Positions 22,930 to 34,454 of a DNA stretch of 64,000 bases are shown one piece after another. The notes under the pieces were generated by a model. It did no database searches and was not told where the DNA came from. It was given only the letters and a program-made list of their open reading frames with translations. Positions within the stretch are counted from its first letter, which is position 1. Every line of letters starts with the position of its first letter. The DNA is from Neoceratodus forsteri (Eukaryota > Chordata > Ceratodontiformes > Ceratodontidae). Position numbers and translations under genes: made by a program. The stretch covers positions 95,759,501 to 95,823,500 of the forward strand of contig JADMNL010000028.1 of NCBI GenBank assembly GCA_016271365.2, in the 5' to 3' direction.

Positions 22930-23808
22930 ATGCAGCATCCTAAACAAAATAGCACTTTACAAACCACTGTCCTAGCCCTTAGCCCTGATATCGTAGTCAT
23001 TACTGAATCTTGGCTGAAGCCCCATAACCTGGACGAGGAATTCCTAATACCCGGGTTCTCCTTAATCCGCCAAGACAGGCAGAGCAGAAAGAAGGGTGGC
23101 GGCACTGCCATGTATATCTCCTCTAATCTCCAGTTTTCCAAAATCACACCTACAGTATCCATACAATCTATAGATTCCCTTCTAATTAAAATTCCCTTGC
23201 CACACTCTATCCCAGTATACATAGCAGGGTCATACTGCCCACCTGACACACCTCTGGGCAGCATCCTTGACCACCTTGGCAACCTGAGGTCCCTCACGGC
23301 AGGCGGTGAACTCCATATCCTTGGAGATTTCAACCAGAACTGGCTAGGCAATGTAGCCTCCAAAATGCGATGCCAAATAACAGCCCTAAACTTGCACCAG
23401 CAAATAGGGGAACCCACTCGCCTAATTCACAAATCTAATAAACACACACTACTGGATTGGGCCCTTACCACCCACCCTCATCGGATAGTTAAAGCTGGCC
23501 TCTTACCTGACTCCCTTAGTGACCACCATATGATCTACATGGTGCGTAAAATCTTCCGACCCAAGGCCCCTCCACCCCGCACGCTTTACAACAGAGTTTA
23601 CAAATCCCTTGATCTGACCGCTCTCCTAAACGACCTCAACAGCATTGATTGGTCTTTCATCCCTAGGGCCACCTCCTTGGACGAGGCCCTGAGATTTTTC
23701 TCTACCAACTTCCTAGACATCTGGGATGTCCATGCTCCTCTCAGGATATCCAGAGTAAGAGGAGCCCAGTTACCATGGGTCACTACTTACCTCATGGCAC
23801 ACCTATGA
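22930..23808 (+). pseudogene. L2 LINE ORF2 endonuclease segment
   Basis: A 292-residue open segment with apurinic/apyrimidinic endonuclease motifs in order: ITESWL (catalytic Glu), a GGGTAMYIS strand, GDFNQNW (Asp/Asn), and SDHHMIYM (terminal SDH). In the family this domain nicks target DNA to prime reverse transcription. The frame must enter from upstream through a shift near 22912, so the ATG at 22930 is unlikely to be a true start. It ends at a stop at 23806-23808, before the linker to the reverse transcriptase. Not functional as it stands. Confidence 0.8.
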
Positions 23809-23853
23809 GCCAGAGACCGAGCCTGGAAATCCTTCAAGGCTACAGGTGCTCAA

Positions 23854-25711
23854 ATGGCTCAGCAACACTACAGGTCGCTAAGAAATGCCTGCACAAGACT
23901 CATACGCCAGGCCAAATCTAATTACTTTAAAACTGTGTTCAACAATAACTTCGCTCACCCTACTCAATTCCGGAAGTCAATAAAATCCCTTCTTTCCCCA
24001 CCGGCCCAACCCCTCACTCCCTCTCTCTCAACCTAGGAGGAAAAATCATTGTGGATCCTAGCTTGGTTGCCCTGAGTTCAATTCATATTTTCCATCACTA
24101 CAGCTTCACCTCTCCTCCATCCCCATCCCCCATTGCTCCCCACAGGATCCTCCCGGCCTCCTTCTCGTCTGCCCTGTCTCACCTGGCCAGGTGCTAGAAA
24201 TACTGCAGTCGCTCAACTCATCCAAGGTAAATGCCCATAGGGCCCTTGATTCAAAATGCTCCTGCTCTCAGCACCTGCCATAGCCCACCCACTATCCCTG
24301 CTCTACAACCTGTCTTTTAGACTTGGGGCAGTCTCCACAATATGGAAACAAGCCACAGTCATTCCCTTGCTAAAGGAGGGACCTTTCCTCCCCATCAAAC
24401 TATCGACCCATATCACTGCTCCCCATCCTAGCCAAAATCCAAGAGCACCTCGTACTATCCCAGCTCCAATACTATCTAGATACCATATCATATTTCACCC
24501 CCTACCAGGCTGGCTTCCGAAAAAACCACTCCACCACCACCTCTCTTCTTCGCCTCACCAACTCCATCCTTACGGGTATGGACAAAGGGGATATAACAGC
24601 AGCCATATTTATCGACCTGGCTAAAGCCTTTGACACAGTCTCTCATCCCCTGCTGCTGGCTAAACTCGCCTAAGCTGGACTCTCTATGAACGCAATTAAC
24701 TGGTTCCATTCATATCTGACAGGTAGGTCCCAATCAGTCCGTATTGGCTCGGCTAGTTCCTCCTCACTCCCCGTCACCAGTGGAGTCCCCAAGGGTCTGT
24801 GCTGGCCCTCTGCTGTTCTCTATCTTTCTCAATGACTTGCCTGCTGCCTGCCCACTTTCTGCTATCCATATATGCATGAGCGATACGGTGCTGTTTGCCT
24901 CTGGCCCATCCACTAATGCAGTGACAGCCTGTCTTCAGAAGGACTTGACTCCATCCAACGTTGGTTCCTCTCTAATCAATTATTTTTGAACTCAAGAAAA
25001 CAGTCTCCCTCACCTTCGGCTCTCGGGCCAAACTAACCCGCCTTGCCCCCCCATTCTACACTCTGGATAGCTTCCCACTAGAGGCCTGCACTTCATATAA
25101 GTATCTCGGTGTCTGGTTAGATCAGTACCTCGACTTTTCAGTGCATATAGATGCTCTACACAAAAAACTGCATCCCATGCTGGGAGCTCTCTTCCAGAAC
25201 AAAAACTGCATACCTCTACCAACCAGACTAGCAATAGTCCAAAAAATGATCCTCCCGATCATGGATTATGGCGATGTTGTCTACTGTGCTGCCCCCCAAA
25301 CTTCCTTAGCTAGGCTTGATCCCCTCTTCAACTCCTTCTGTCGGTTCTCTTTGGACTGCCCTCCTAATACTCATCACTGTGACCTCTACCAGGCCTTGGA
25401 CCTCCCTTCTCTACATAACCGGCAATTGCTGCACTGTGCCAGAACCACTGCTAAGTTCTGGTGTAGACCTCCCCTCCTGTAGTCTCTCTCTAACTGCCTC
25501 CCCCACCTGCCTCGCACTCAGGAACATAGACTCTAGGCTCCTACACATTCCACACAGATCCACCCAGATAGGCCAGGCTGCCTTCAGCTTCAGGTTGCCC
25601 AAATTATGGAACTCCCTATCACCCGATATTAGACACGTCACAAGTACACCACACGGAATGCTCTTCTCAAAGCGCACTTTCTACCAATTGCTCCTGTATC
25701 CTCCCCATTAG
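23854..25711 (+). pseudogene. L2 LINE ORF2 linker, reverse transcriptase and C-terminus, frameshifted
   Basis: The linker (23854-24036), the RT fingers and palm and the C-terminal domain occur in different frames. Readable blocks are GFRKNHST near 24510, FIDLAKAFDTV near 24610, a 'GVP' palm motif near 24783, and a damaged YADD-type catalytic block near 24870. The last contains a frameshift and no intact aspartate pair. A clean C-terminal block follows (25141-25482, with ILPIMDYGDVVY). Stops and shifts make it inactive. Confidence 0.75.
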
Positions 25712-26010
25712 AACCCCTCACAATTCCTAACTACCTGCTGCTAACACCAGTCTGATTCTCCATTTTCGGTAGTTGTGTTGCTGCCAGTTCCAAATGTTTA
25801 TTGAAACGTAATGAAAATGTACCTTCAATATTGCATTACGACAGTCTCTTCCTTGTTTTGATATTATTTTGTACCAAACGTATTTTATATATGTTTTCTT
25901 TCTGCACTACTTTACCTTTGTAATCCCCTCCCACCAGGGCACATCTGGAATCGAGCGGTACTCTGCTCAGTATGCTTTCCTGGTAAATCTCATAAATAAA
26001 TAAATAAATA

Positions 26011-27011
26011 TGTAGGATAGCAGAAAGAGCAGATAAAGTCTAAGGGACAGTACACCTCTTTCACACAGCTGTCCTGATTAATGAAAAAAAAGGTAAATAA
26101 TTATAGAAAATACATGAAATATAAACTGAACTGTCTAAATCTCAAATGTTCCAAGTTTTCTAATGGTGTCAGGGGCTCTTTAAAGTGTTACAATTTAAAT
26201 GGTATTCTGTGTGTGGATGACTGTGAGGGGGGTGGGTAGGTACAGCATCCCAGGGGTTGTGCCCATTACTCTCAGGCCCACTTATCTAATTCTCTGGATG
26301 GAGCACCATGCTAGTTTATTATTTGCTGGAAGCGAACCCCGCCAACTACCAGCAACAGAGCCCAGGCCCCTCAACCATGGTTGAGCCCGCAAGGCAGGGG
26401 TGGTAACCAAAAGTTACACCGTGACCTGGTTACAAGTGCACTCAAATAAAGCACCAGCTGTTAGTTTTAATCTAATTAATACATTTTGTTTTCTTTTGAT
26501 CCCTTTATGATCTTAATAATGCTCTTCTTGGCTCGTGTTGCTGGGGGGTTGCCCACTTCTCTTGTGCCACACCACACAAGGTGTGGGTACATCCCTTAAC
26601 ATGTGTTCAGTCATGCATTATTGCTTAAAACTGCAGTGTAGTTTTGCTTATTGATGATGTGTGGAACAGTATAAAATGTTTAAATATAATATTCAACTTA
26701 TATTAATTTAATGTGTTTATCTCCCCACTTAAAACATGTTTGCATGGAAACAACCTTTGTGTTTCAGACTTCCTCTCGTCCTGTTGTTCTTCCCTTCCCT
26801 GATGTCATAATTCCCTGTGACATCACAATCCGTTGCTGTGGAAATGACTGTAAAGGACTGTGACATCAGCAGAGGGAAAGCAGTGGGGCAGGATGAAGTC
26901 TGGGGCATCCACATTCTGTTTTCATGCAGATTTTCTCTATAATGAAGAATGGGAATAGGGGAAAATACAGCAAAGGAATAAAATAATAAGATTCTGTCTC
27001 AATGCTATATT
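26011..27011. other. Intergenic; one short dispersed-repeat remnant
   Basis: Mostly A/T-rich sequence with no credible ORF. Positions about 26290-26440 ('CCAGGCCCCTCAACC...GGCAGGGGTGGTA') resemble 45130-45235, so both are likely remnants of one dispersed repeat. A CCC-rich stretch with two GTCATA/GTGACATCA-like words lies at 26790-26870. Confidence 0.4.
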
Positions 27012-27015
27012 TTAA

Positions 27016-28346
27016 AGGGAAAGTCCCTCACCCTATTTTTAGTTTACCTCTGTAGTTTGTAGGCATGAACAATGATTCTCTCTTGCACCCTCCTAATATA
27101 ATCCCAATTTAAATATAAATGAAGTTGCTTCACTTAGTTTTGCCAGTGTGAAAACCTGTTTGTCTGCATTCTAAATGTCATGAACCCACTCATGCAAGGC
27201 ATCATAGGAACTGATGATGCATACATGCACAAGCCAGCAGAAGTTATAGTCTCATTCAGTTCTGTTACATGTTTTGTGAAGTCCTGTGTTCTCCAAAGCC
27301 TAAAAGCATTTTTTCCTAACTCAGATACATTTTAAATTATAAAAACAGCAGGGCACTTACTATGCCTCGAAAAGTGTCATGGCCAGCATAAAACAAGAGC
27401 ATAGGTACTGCAGAGCACAACAACAGCACTGACTAATGCAGTGTAACTGTTACAGGCTTTAGCACCAAAACATCATAACATTCCAGGATGCCTTACAAGA
27501 GACAGTTCATGACCTTTGCAGTGGAGTCAAGCAGCTTTTCACACCAGACTTCAGTACTTTCAATTATATTTAAAGGGGCACTGTCAGCTTTGCCCCTTCA
27601 TTGTGTGCACAGTGTGAAAAGTGTGCCTCCTGGCACATACCTAGCACATGTGCTAAATAATGCCCTATGTACATAAAACTTATTATTTATTACCTTAATC
27701 TGCAATTTTAGTGAAATACTGTTTCATCCGGGCGATCAAAATCAGCTGTGTCCCGGAAGCACATCGAGATCGGAGACGAGGGTTAGGCAAATAGCGCGGT
27801 CCAGTCGACTTTACAAGGTAGCTGCAAAATAAGTTATTTCTGTCCCAGATAATATAAAGGAAAAGCTGCTGCTATTTAAAACATGAAAACAGGCACTGCA
27901 AAACGAATTTAAACTTTTAGTATGCAGCTAAACTCCCACATGCACTCAAGAGGCATAAAGAAAGATCCAGCGCAGGAGCATGCCGTTAATGCATGCACGG
28001 GATCTTAGCTCCATTGTAAAAGTTTAAGTTTTGCAGTGCTCGTTTTGTGTTTTAAATAGCACCAGCTTTCTTTATATTGTTCTGGGACACAGCTGATTTT
28101 TGATCGTCCCGGATGAAACAGTATTTCACTCAAAATTGCAGATTAAGGTAATAAATAATACGTTTTACATACATAGGGCATTATTTAACACATGTGTGCT
28201 AGGTATGTGCCAGGAGGCACACTTTTCACACTGTGCACACAACGAAGGGGCAAAGCTGACAGTGCCCCTTTAAATGCTGATGAAATTAGGAGGGTGCCTA
28301 CAAACTACACAGGGAATCAGAATAAATGGCTGAAGTGACTTTCCCT
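27016..28346. mobile_element. Outer TTAA-flanked foldback MITE
   Basis: TTAA lies on both sides (27012-27015 and 28347-28350). Inverted ends are AGGGAAAGTC on the left and GACTTTCCCT on the right. Inversion continues inward with divergence: the right arm 'AGGAGGGTGCCTACAAACTAC' matches the left arm at about 27050-27105. Without the inner element it would be about 630 bp. TTAA targets are used by piggyBac and Kolobok-type transposons; which one is not settled by the ends alone. Confidence 0.75.
27574..28269. mobile_element. Inner TTAA-flanked foldback MITE, nested in the outer one
   Basis: A 696-bp element flanked by TTAA at 27570-27573 and 28270-28273. The inverted ends begin AGGGGCACTGTCAGCTTTG, with about 200 bp of matching left arm (27574-27770) and right arm (28075-28269). 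Inner arms ('CCCAGATAATATAAAG' near 27844 and 'CTTTATATTGTTCTGGG' near 28069) also pair. The loop is around 27930-28010. The left arm has extra sequence near 27760-27845. Confidence 0.82.
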
Positions 28347-28744
28347 TTAAAAAGTTTCCCTTGGTGCTGTAAAATTGCTTTTGGTATGCTTTTGGGTCAG
28401 TCTTGGCGTTTATGGCTTGTATGATAATTATGATGCAGCAGCTCAGTGGGTATCACTGTTGCCTTTGGACTACAATGTCACCAGTTTCTAAAGTACATCC
28501 TTTGGATAGGGAGGGCGTGGAGGCAGCCTACAGCCCTAATTGAAGACAAGGAGGTTGTAACTGGGCGGGGGGGTGAATATCTAATTTCGAATATTGGTCG
28601 AGTATTCATATCTGAGGTCTCAAATTATTCATTATTCATTCTTTCTCATTATTTGGCCACTGGAACTTGCTGTGAGACTTCAAGATCTCCTGAGACTTCC
28701 TGTCCAATCAGAGGACATTTGGAAGCTCACTAAGGCAGGTCATG

Positions 28745-29050
28745 CATACCTCTCAACTGTACCACATTACAGGAACGTTCCTCATTTTACTTCACAAAAG
28801 CTCCTTGTTCCACATTGTGAGAGCTTGTTCCACATTCAAAAGTCAACATTTTAAAGCAAAATCCATAGTAAATGATGCAAAAATATATTATTCAATTAAT
28901 AACAGACTTTCTGAACATAAATGAAACATTTTAACACTGTTTTGAGTTTCTTAGGTAAAGATTTGATTAAGTGTTCCACATTTTGCCCATTTGTTCCACA
29001 TTTTGACAGGCAATGTTCCACATTTGGGGGAAAAAAGGTTGAGAGGTATG
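28745..29050. mobile_element. hAT-type MITE with perfect 8-bp target duplication
   Basis: The terminal inverted repeats are CATACCTCTCAAC on the left and GTTGAGAGGTATG on the right. They are flanked by a perfect AGGTCATG at 28737-28744 and 29051-29058. An 8-bp duplication is the hallmark of hAT transposition. The body has no transposase. Instead it has at least five copies of TGTTCCACATT or a close variant (28808-28838 and 28975-29025). Confidence 0.88.
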
Positions 29051-29058
29051 AGGTCATG

Positions 29059-29637
29059 TGACCCAGCACTCGCAGAAGCTTCAGGCAAGAGAGACAGATG
29101 ACTAAGTTACTGCTGAGAAAGAATCTACTGCCATCCACTTGTTAAAATTAGACAAAAATCAGAAATCTGATAGCTTTTGTTCTATTCTAGATCCCAAGCT
29201 AGACAGGGTAATTTTGTCACACTTCTGTTTGATAATTTTCAGTGTTTCTCAGAGAATTGCTAGAAAAGTATTTTTTATTCCCTAAAAGCAAAAAAGAAAA
29301 ACAGTCCTGCTTGGCAAGCAAGACTCAGTCACGGCTCAGGTGCAAACACTCCTTATTTTGGCACAGTGATGAAGAAGATCTCAATAGGTGAAGTAGCAGA
29401 GAGAGAAGCCACACAGTCAGCAGTTACAATTCTCCCAAAGCCAAACAATACAGAGCATTTCCAATATAAGTTGTTAAATGTTTTCCATTAAAACCACACA
29501 TTAACCTCAATGTTTCACTGGTAGGGCTTGTTCAGGGGAGAATTTGTTACTGTTGTCATCATTTTGCTACCCCTTTCTTATTTGTAATAATTTTTTTAAT
29601 CCCACAAATAAAAAATGCTGCCTGCTTTTATGACTCT
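29059..29637. other. Intergenic, nothing recognised
   Basis: A/T-rich unique-looking sequence with no ORF above background and no repeat signature that I recognise. Confidence 0.4.
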
Positions 29638-30459
29638 TTTTTTACATCCTTTCAATTCATTTTCAAGGAGGGCCCAAGGGCAATGCCTCACAGAATATTT
29701 TTTATAAAGCCCCATGTTGGTCTTCTTGCAGGGATCCCCAGCTGACTAGAAGGCTAACATGGTGCAGTCAAAATGTTTTGGTTGTGTGGCCACCCTGATG
29801 GGCCAGGTTCAGGAAGAGCAGAGCTGGGCATGTGCCCTGTGGTGTAATGGGCCTCACTGAGAAAACTCCCTGTTGTCTAAAAGACTCATAGACCCTGAAA
29901 AGGGTATGTCCCATTCCCTGTCTGATTATCGGGCAGGGTATATCCCTGTCTGCTTTGAGGGTACATCTCTATCTGATTACAGGGTATATCTCTGGTGAAC
30001 AACAGGACGGGAAAATAATAGATTAAAAAAACAAGGTTATTGCTCTTTTTACATCCATTCATTTTATTTTCAAGGAGGACCCAAGGAAGGCCTCTCGGAG
30101 CATTTTTATGAAGCGCTATGTCGATCTCCTTGCAGGGGATCCCCAACCCACTAGGAGACCAACATGGCACAGTTAAAATGTTTTGGTTGTGTGGCGGCCC
30201 AATGGGCCAGGTTCAGAGGAGCAGAAGAGCAGAGATTGGGGGGGGAGGGCTGTGTGGTGTAAGGAGCCTGACTGTAAAAACCTCCCTGCTGTCTCAATGA
30301 AGGTTCATAGAGCCTGAACAGGGTTATTCCCATTCCCTGTCTGATTACAGGGCAGGGTATTGTATATATCTCTTTTGAGGCTCCATTCCTTGCTGTTTAC
30401 AGGGTATAGCCCTGGTGGACAACAGGAGGGGAATACAATAGATAAAAAAATTTTTGGTT
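29638..30459. repeat. Two tandem copies of an unassigned ~408-bp repeat
   Basis: Copy 1 (29638-30036) and copy 2 (30046-30459) share, in the same order, 'TTTTTACATCC', 'TTTTCAAGGAGG', 'AAAATGTTTTGGTTGTGTGG', 'GGGCCAGGTTCAG', 'CCCATTCCCTGTCTGATTA', 'CAGGGTATA' and an A-rich end. The spacing between copies is about 408 bp. There are no clear inverted ends and no ORF. It could be a tandemly inserted SINE-like element or a local duplication. Confidence 0.8.
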
Positions 30460-31439
30460 TCTTAAAATGAAAAGAAAGACCAGCCTGTAGCACTACAGTA
30501 CTGTTAGTACTGTTAACGACTCTGACAAACTGAGTTTCCAAATGGGCCTCGGTTGCTCTTGGGCCAGGGAGGAAAGACGGAGCAGCCCATGGATGGGTCT
30601 TCTTTCAGGAAGTGGGGGCACAGTGTTCCTCTATGGGACTGCCCTGGTGCCCTAGGGTAAACTGGGTGTCAGCAAAGTGGATGTATGAAAAAATAAAATG
30701 AAATGAAAACATTTTAAAAGACATTATAGATCGCTCCCGACCAATCAGAGTGCTCCTTTCCTCTATGCGTGACACATTGTATGGTTCAATTTGGCTACTA
30801 CATCTAAATCATCCCATTCCAAGGCAAAAATATGGGACTTCAGAAAAGCTGCTTTTGATAAGATGGCCAACAGAGTTAAGCTAGCCCTGGCAAAAAGAAA
30901 CACAGGTGAGGGGGTACAGGCAAAGTGGGCAAGCATTAGGGATGCAATACTTGAAGCAAATCCCATTGTGTTAGACAGAAAAGGAAGTGCAAAAAGAAGA
31001 AACCACTTTGGTTCTCAAATACAGTAGCAGAAAGGTCAGACCCAAAAGGCTGGCCTTCAGGAAATATAAAGAGACACAGCGGATGAAGATAGGGAGGCAT
31101 ACCAAACTGCCCTAAGGGAAGCAGGGAAGGCAGTAAGGCAGGCAAGTCCCAAACTGAGAAACACTAGCATGAACAGTAAAAGAAGGTGACAAGACTTTCT
31201 ATTGATACATTAGTGAAAGGAGAAAGTCCAGAGGGGGGTGTCAAGCTCAAAGGAGGAAAGGGGCATGAGGAGGAGGAGGACCCTGTAAAAGCATCTATTC
31301 TAAATAGATACTTTTGCTCAGTATTTACTGAAGAGAAGGTAGGGCTGGGCCCACATCTCAGCACCATGGACACAGGGGAGGAGGTGAGCACTACACCCTT
31401 CACAAAGATAGGGTCCTACAAGAGCTCGCTAAGCTCAGG

Positions 31440-32584
31440 GTGGAGAAGGCAATGGGACCTGATGGCATGCATCCCAGGGTACTTAAGGAGTTAAGGGTGG
31501 AACTAGCAGAGCCATTAGCAGAAATGGTTAGTAAGTCTCTGAGCACAGGAGAGGTCCCAGAAGACTGGAGAAGGGCTCATGTGATCCGGCTCCACAACAG
31601 TGGTAGCAGGGAGGAGGCAGGGAACTACTGACCAGTCAGTCTTACCTCAGTAGTGGGCAAGATTATGGAAGCACTCCTTAAGGAAAGGATAGTGCAACAC
31701 CTGGAATCCATAGGGCACAGGATCCAAGACACCATGGGTTTACAAAGGAAGGTCCTGTCAAACTAATCTCATAGATTTCTTTGACTGGGTAACCAGAGTA
31801 GGTGGACCAAGGGGGAGCAGTTGATGTAGCCTACCTTGACTTCAGCAAAGCTTTCGACACTGTTCCACATAGAAGATTGATAAATAAGCTGGGTAGGCTC
31901 GGGGTGGGTCAGAAGTTGGTCAACTGGGTGGCAAACTGGTTGACGTGCAGAAAACAGAGAGTGGTGGTAAATGGTATACAGTCAGAAGAGATGCAAGTCA
32001 CAAGTGGGGTACCTCAGGGATCATTCCTGGGGCCAGTGCTCTTCAATATCTTTATTAGTGACATTGCAGATGGACTAGAGGGTAAGGCTTGCCTGTCTGC
32101 AGATGACACCAATATCTGCAACAGAGTAGATGATCCAGATGGGGTGCACAGAATGAGAAGAGATCTGGATAAACTAGCAAAATGGTCAGAAGAGTGACAA
32201 CTGGGATTTAATGCAAAGAAGTGCAAGATCATGCACATAGGGAAGAGAAACCCTGAAGCCACCTATAGGCTGGGAGGGGAGTTGCTGGCAGTCACAAAGG
32301 AAGAAAGAGACTTGGGCATCATCATCACCGATGACTTGAAATCATCCAAGCAGACCTCTAAAGCAGTAGATAAGGCTAGGGGTTTGTTAGGGTGTATTAG
32401 TAGGGGTATCACAAGTTGTAAGAGGGAGGTAGTAATCCATCTTTACAAGACACTGGTTAGGTCCCCATCTGGAGTACTGCATGCAGTACTGGGAGGCCAC
32501 ACCTTCACAAGGACATTAACCAAATTGAGGCAGTCCAGAGAAGGGCAGCCAAAATGGTGCAGGACTGCATCAGAAAACATATGA
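31440..32584 (+). pseudogene. CR1 LINE reverse transcriptase, broken
   Basis: Adjacent open segments (31440-31631, 31802-32197, 32231-32584) together carry the RT domain: MGPDGMHPRVLKEL at the start, AYLDFSKAFDTVPH, VTSGVPQGSFLGPVLFNIFI, then SADDT in place of the usual (Y/F)ADDT. The two aspartates remain but the first aromatic residue is replaced by Ser. A stop follows KLAKWSEE at 32196. The segment after it has the CR1 'KKCKIMHIGK' and 'DLGIIITDDLK' blocks. Confidence 0.83.
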
Positions 32585-32668
32585 GGACAGATTAACGGAG
32601 CTCAATATGTATACCCTTGAGCAAAGGAGGGAGAGAGGTGATATGAAACACCTTAAGGGCATTAACAG

Positions 32669-32899
32669 GTGAAAGAGTCTAACATGTTTAAATATAAGAA
32701 AATAGCAGGACAAGAGACACAGCATGAGATTAGAGGAGGCCGATTAAGGGGGAATGTGAGGAAATTATTTTTCACAGAAAGGGTGGTGGATGCATGGAAC
32801 GGTCTACCTCAGGAAGTAGTGGCTATGAATACAGTGCAGGGCTTCAAACAGGCATGGGATAGGCATAAGGGAGCAATACAGATGAGTATGAATAGATAG
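32669..32899 (+). pseudogene. CR1 LINE C-terminal segment
   Basis: A 76-residue frame with the conserved CR1 end: FFTERVVDAWNGLPQEVV followed by a 'FKQAWDRH' block. The same block recurs, more or less damaged, at 39879-40145 (minus), 41182-41304 and 55784-56050 (minus). This is therefore the most frequent LINE motif in the window. Confidence 0.8.
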
Positions 32900-33007
32900 G
32901 CCACTGACAGAGCAATGGCCGATGGCACATTTATAAGGTAGAAAAAGAAATGGGCAGACTGGATGGGCCTTGCAATCCTTATCTGCCGTCAACTTCTATG
33001 TTTCTAG

Positions 33008-34008
33008 ACACTCTTATTCTGTGAATAGTGTCTCACACGCAGATGCCCTGGCAATGGGAACGTTTCTGGACAGTTTAAAAATATATATATATTATTGATC
33101 ATGTTCAATCAATAATATAATAATACTGCCATGGAGACAACTCTTATGCTTGTAAGAGTGGTCTCACATTCTTAGAGTACCAGAACCACTCACCTTCGGT
33201 TTGCAGTTCTTATACCTAAGAATGCATGAGACCACCTTACAAGCATAAAGACAATCTATAGCAATATCTTCTACTAAATAAAGGAGGCAGCCTTTTTATT
33301 TGTGAGATAAATAAATGTAAGCAAGAAAGAGATAGAAAATGATGAAAGCAGCAAAAAACACTCCCTAAACAAGCTGTACCGGCAAAATGTTGGGACTATG
33401 TGGGAGGCAAGAAGATTTGAGGAATGTTGTTTTGTAGGCTTTATGCAAAAGTGAGTGGTAAGTGGTGCACTGTGCAGTGCACCCAGTTTTCAGCTTCATT
33501 GTTATAAAGTCATAACTTGAGAAGCAAGTGCCCACTGATTTACCTTGGGGCTATTATAGCTGCGTTCTTGTTCAGCATCCTTGCTGTTTCTAACACACAC
33601 ATGACAACAGCATGTATAAAACAGAGAAGAGAAGTTATCTCGGGTTCAGAAAAGTGAATGTATTTAATTATAATTAATGGGTCTTCCTTTTTACCGAAGG
33701 AAAACCATGCCGTAATTTGCAGTAATAAAGGAATGTTCATTACAGCAGACATGCACACGGTTTTCCCTCAGTCTGCCCATGCACCCACTGCAGCTCTCCT
33801 GCCTGGACCACTGATCGCCTCTTGTTCCACAAGAGACAGAACAGCCACAAGAGACTCAGCAGTAAGTCACCGCAAACAAAATAATAAAAAAGTCTGCCTG
33901 CCAGCAAGAAAGAATCACAGAACAGATTTAAATAAATAAATAAAAACGGCCGTAGACCATGCACTCAAACCAAAGCGGACCACGGCCACACAGGAGCCAG
34001 GGATGTTG
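33008..34008. other. Intergenic with short inverted repeats
   Basis: No gene. It contains a TA run (33083-33096), a small palindrome ATTATTGAT...ATCAATAAT near 33095-33120, and the hairpin listed separately at 33143-33250. The rest is unique A/T-rich sequence. Confidence 0.45.
33143..33250. repeat. Inverted repeat with ~33-bp arms
   Basis: Left arm 33143-33175 (CTTATGCTTGTAAGAGTGG...) pairs with right arm 33216-33250 (...CCACCTTACAAGCATAAAG) around a 40-bp loop. There are a few mismatches. It may be a small foldback element. Confidence 0.7.
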
Positions 34009-34009
34009 T

Positions 34010-34242
34010 TTCTATTTTTATTTTATATAACTGCTGTTGCCAAAAAGGAAGACCCAACAATTATATAAAATAAAATATGGGGTGCTGTCTGTAAACTTGA
34101 AGTTTACACACATCCTCGGGGTTAGATGTTTTTTATAAACCCCTCAAGCTTCTCTCTCAGGGTTTATGTAGCATCTAACTCCTCAGGTGTGTGTAAACTT
34201 TTTGCTACACACACCCCACCCCCATATTTTATTCTATTTATA
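34010..34242. repeat. Multi-arm foldback element
   Basis: Three inverted pairs. The outer small pair is TTATTTTATATAA near 34019 against TTATATAAAATAA near 34061. The main pair, 'AAATATGGGG...AGTTTACACACAT...GTTAGATG' (34066-34131), is matched by 'CATCTAAC...GTGTGTAAACTT...CCCCCATATTTTATT' (34171-34234). The inner pair is TATAAACCCC and GGGTTTATGT. There is no coding capacity; likely a MITE or hairpin relic. Confidence 0.65.
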
Positions 34243-34454
34243 ATGAATGTGCATGCATTAAACACTGCGGGACAGAAGCACAGGGAAATATGCAGGTTAA
34301 CTTTATGAAAAGAAACAGCCAGCAAAGCACCTTAGAGAATATATTTCAATTTCTTGGAGGTCGCTCACATTTCCCACAACTACCACAACTGGATATATAC
34401 CCTAGACCTTGTAATGTATGTCAGTTATTGAATATAGAAATGTATTGTCTTGAA

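Larger units (their letters stand above)
22764..26010 (+). mobile_element. L2-clade LINE, nearly full ORF2, degraded
   Basis: A non-LTR retrotransposon on the plus strand, with a leader rich in L and I (from an ATG at 22764, then a frameshift near 22912), an endonuclease, a reverse transcriptase broken by several frameshifts, a C-terminal region, a 3' UTR and a TAAA repeat tail (25993-26010). The L2 assignment rests on the 'HLNI' endonuclease start, 'GDFNQNW', and the reverse transcriptase block FIDLAKAFDTV near 24610. The 3' end has 'CTTTCCTGGTAAATCTCA' before the tail. It lies only about 460 bp right of the tandem array edge. Confidence 0.8.
30775..33007 (+). mobile_element. CR1-clade LINE, 5'-truncated, degraded
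   Basis: The element begins in the linker between endonuclease and reverse transcriptase and runs to a typical CR1 3' end ('CTTATCTGCCGTC' then 'TTCTATGTTTCTA' at about 32978-33006). CR1 elements end in short repeats of this type instead of poly(A). The endonuclease is missing, which is common because reverse transcription often stops early. Several frameshifts and an in-frame stop (TGA at 32196) show it is dead. Confidence 0.85.
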
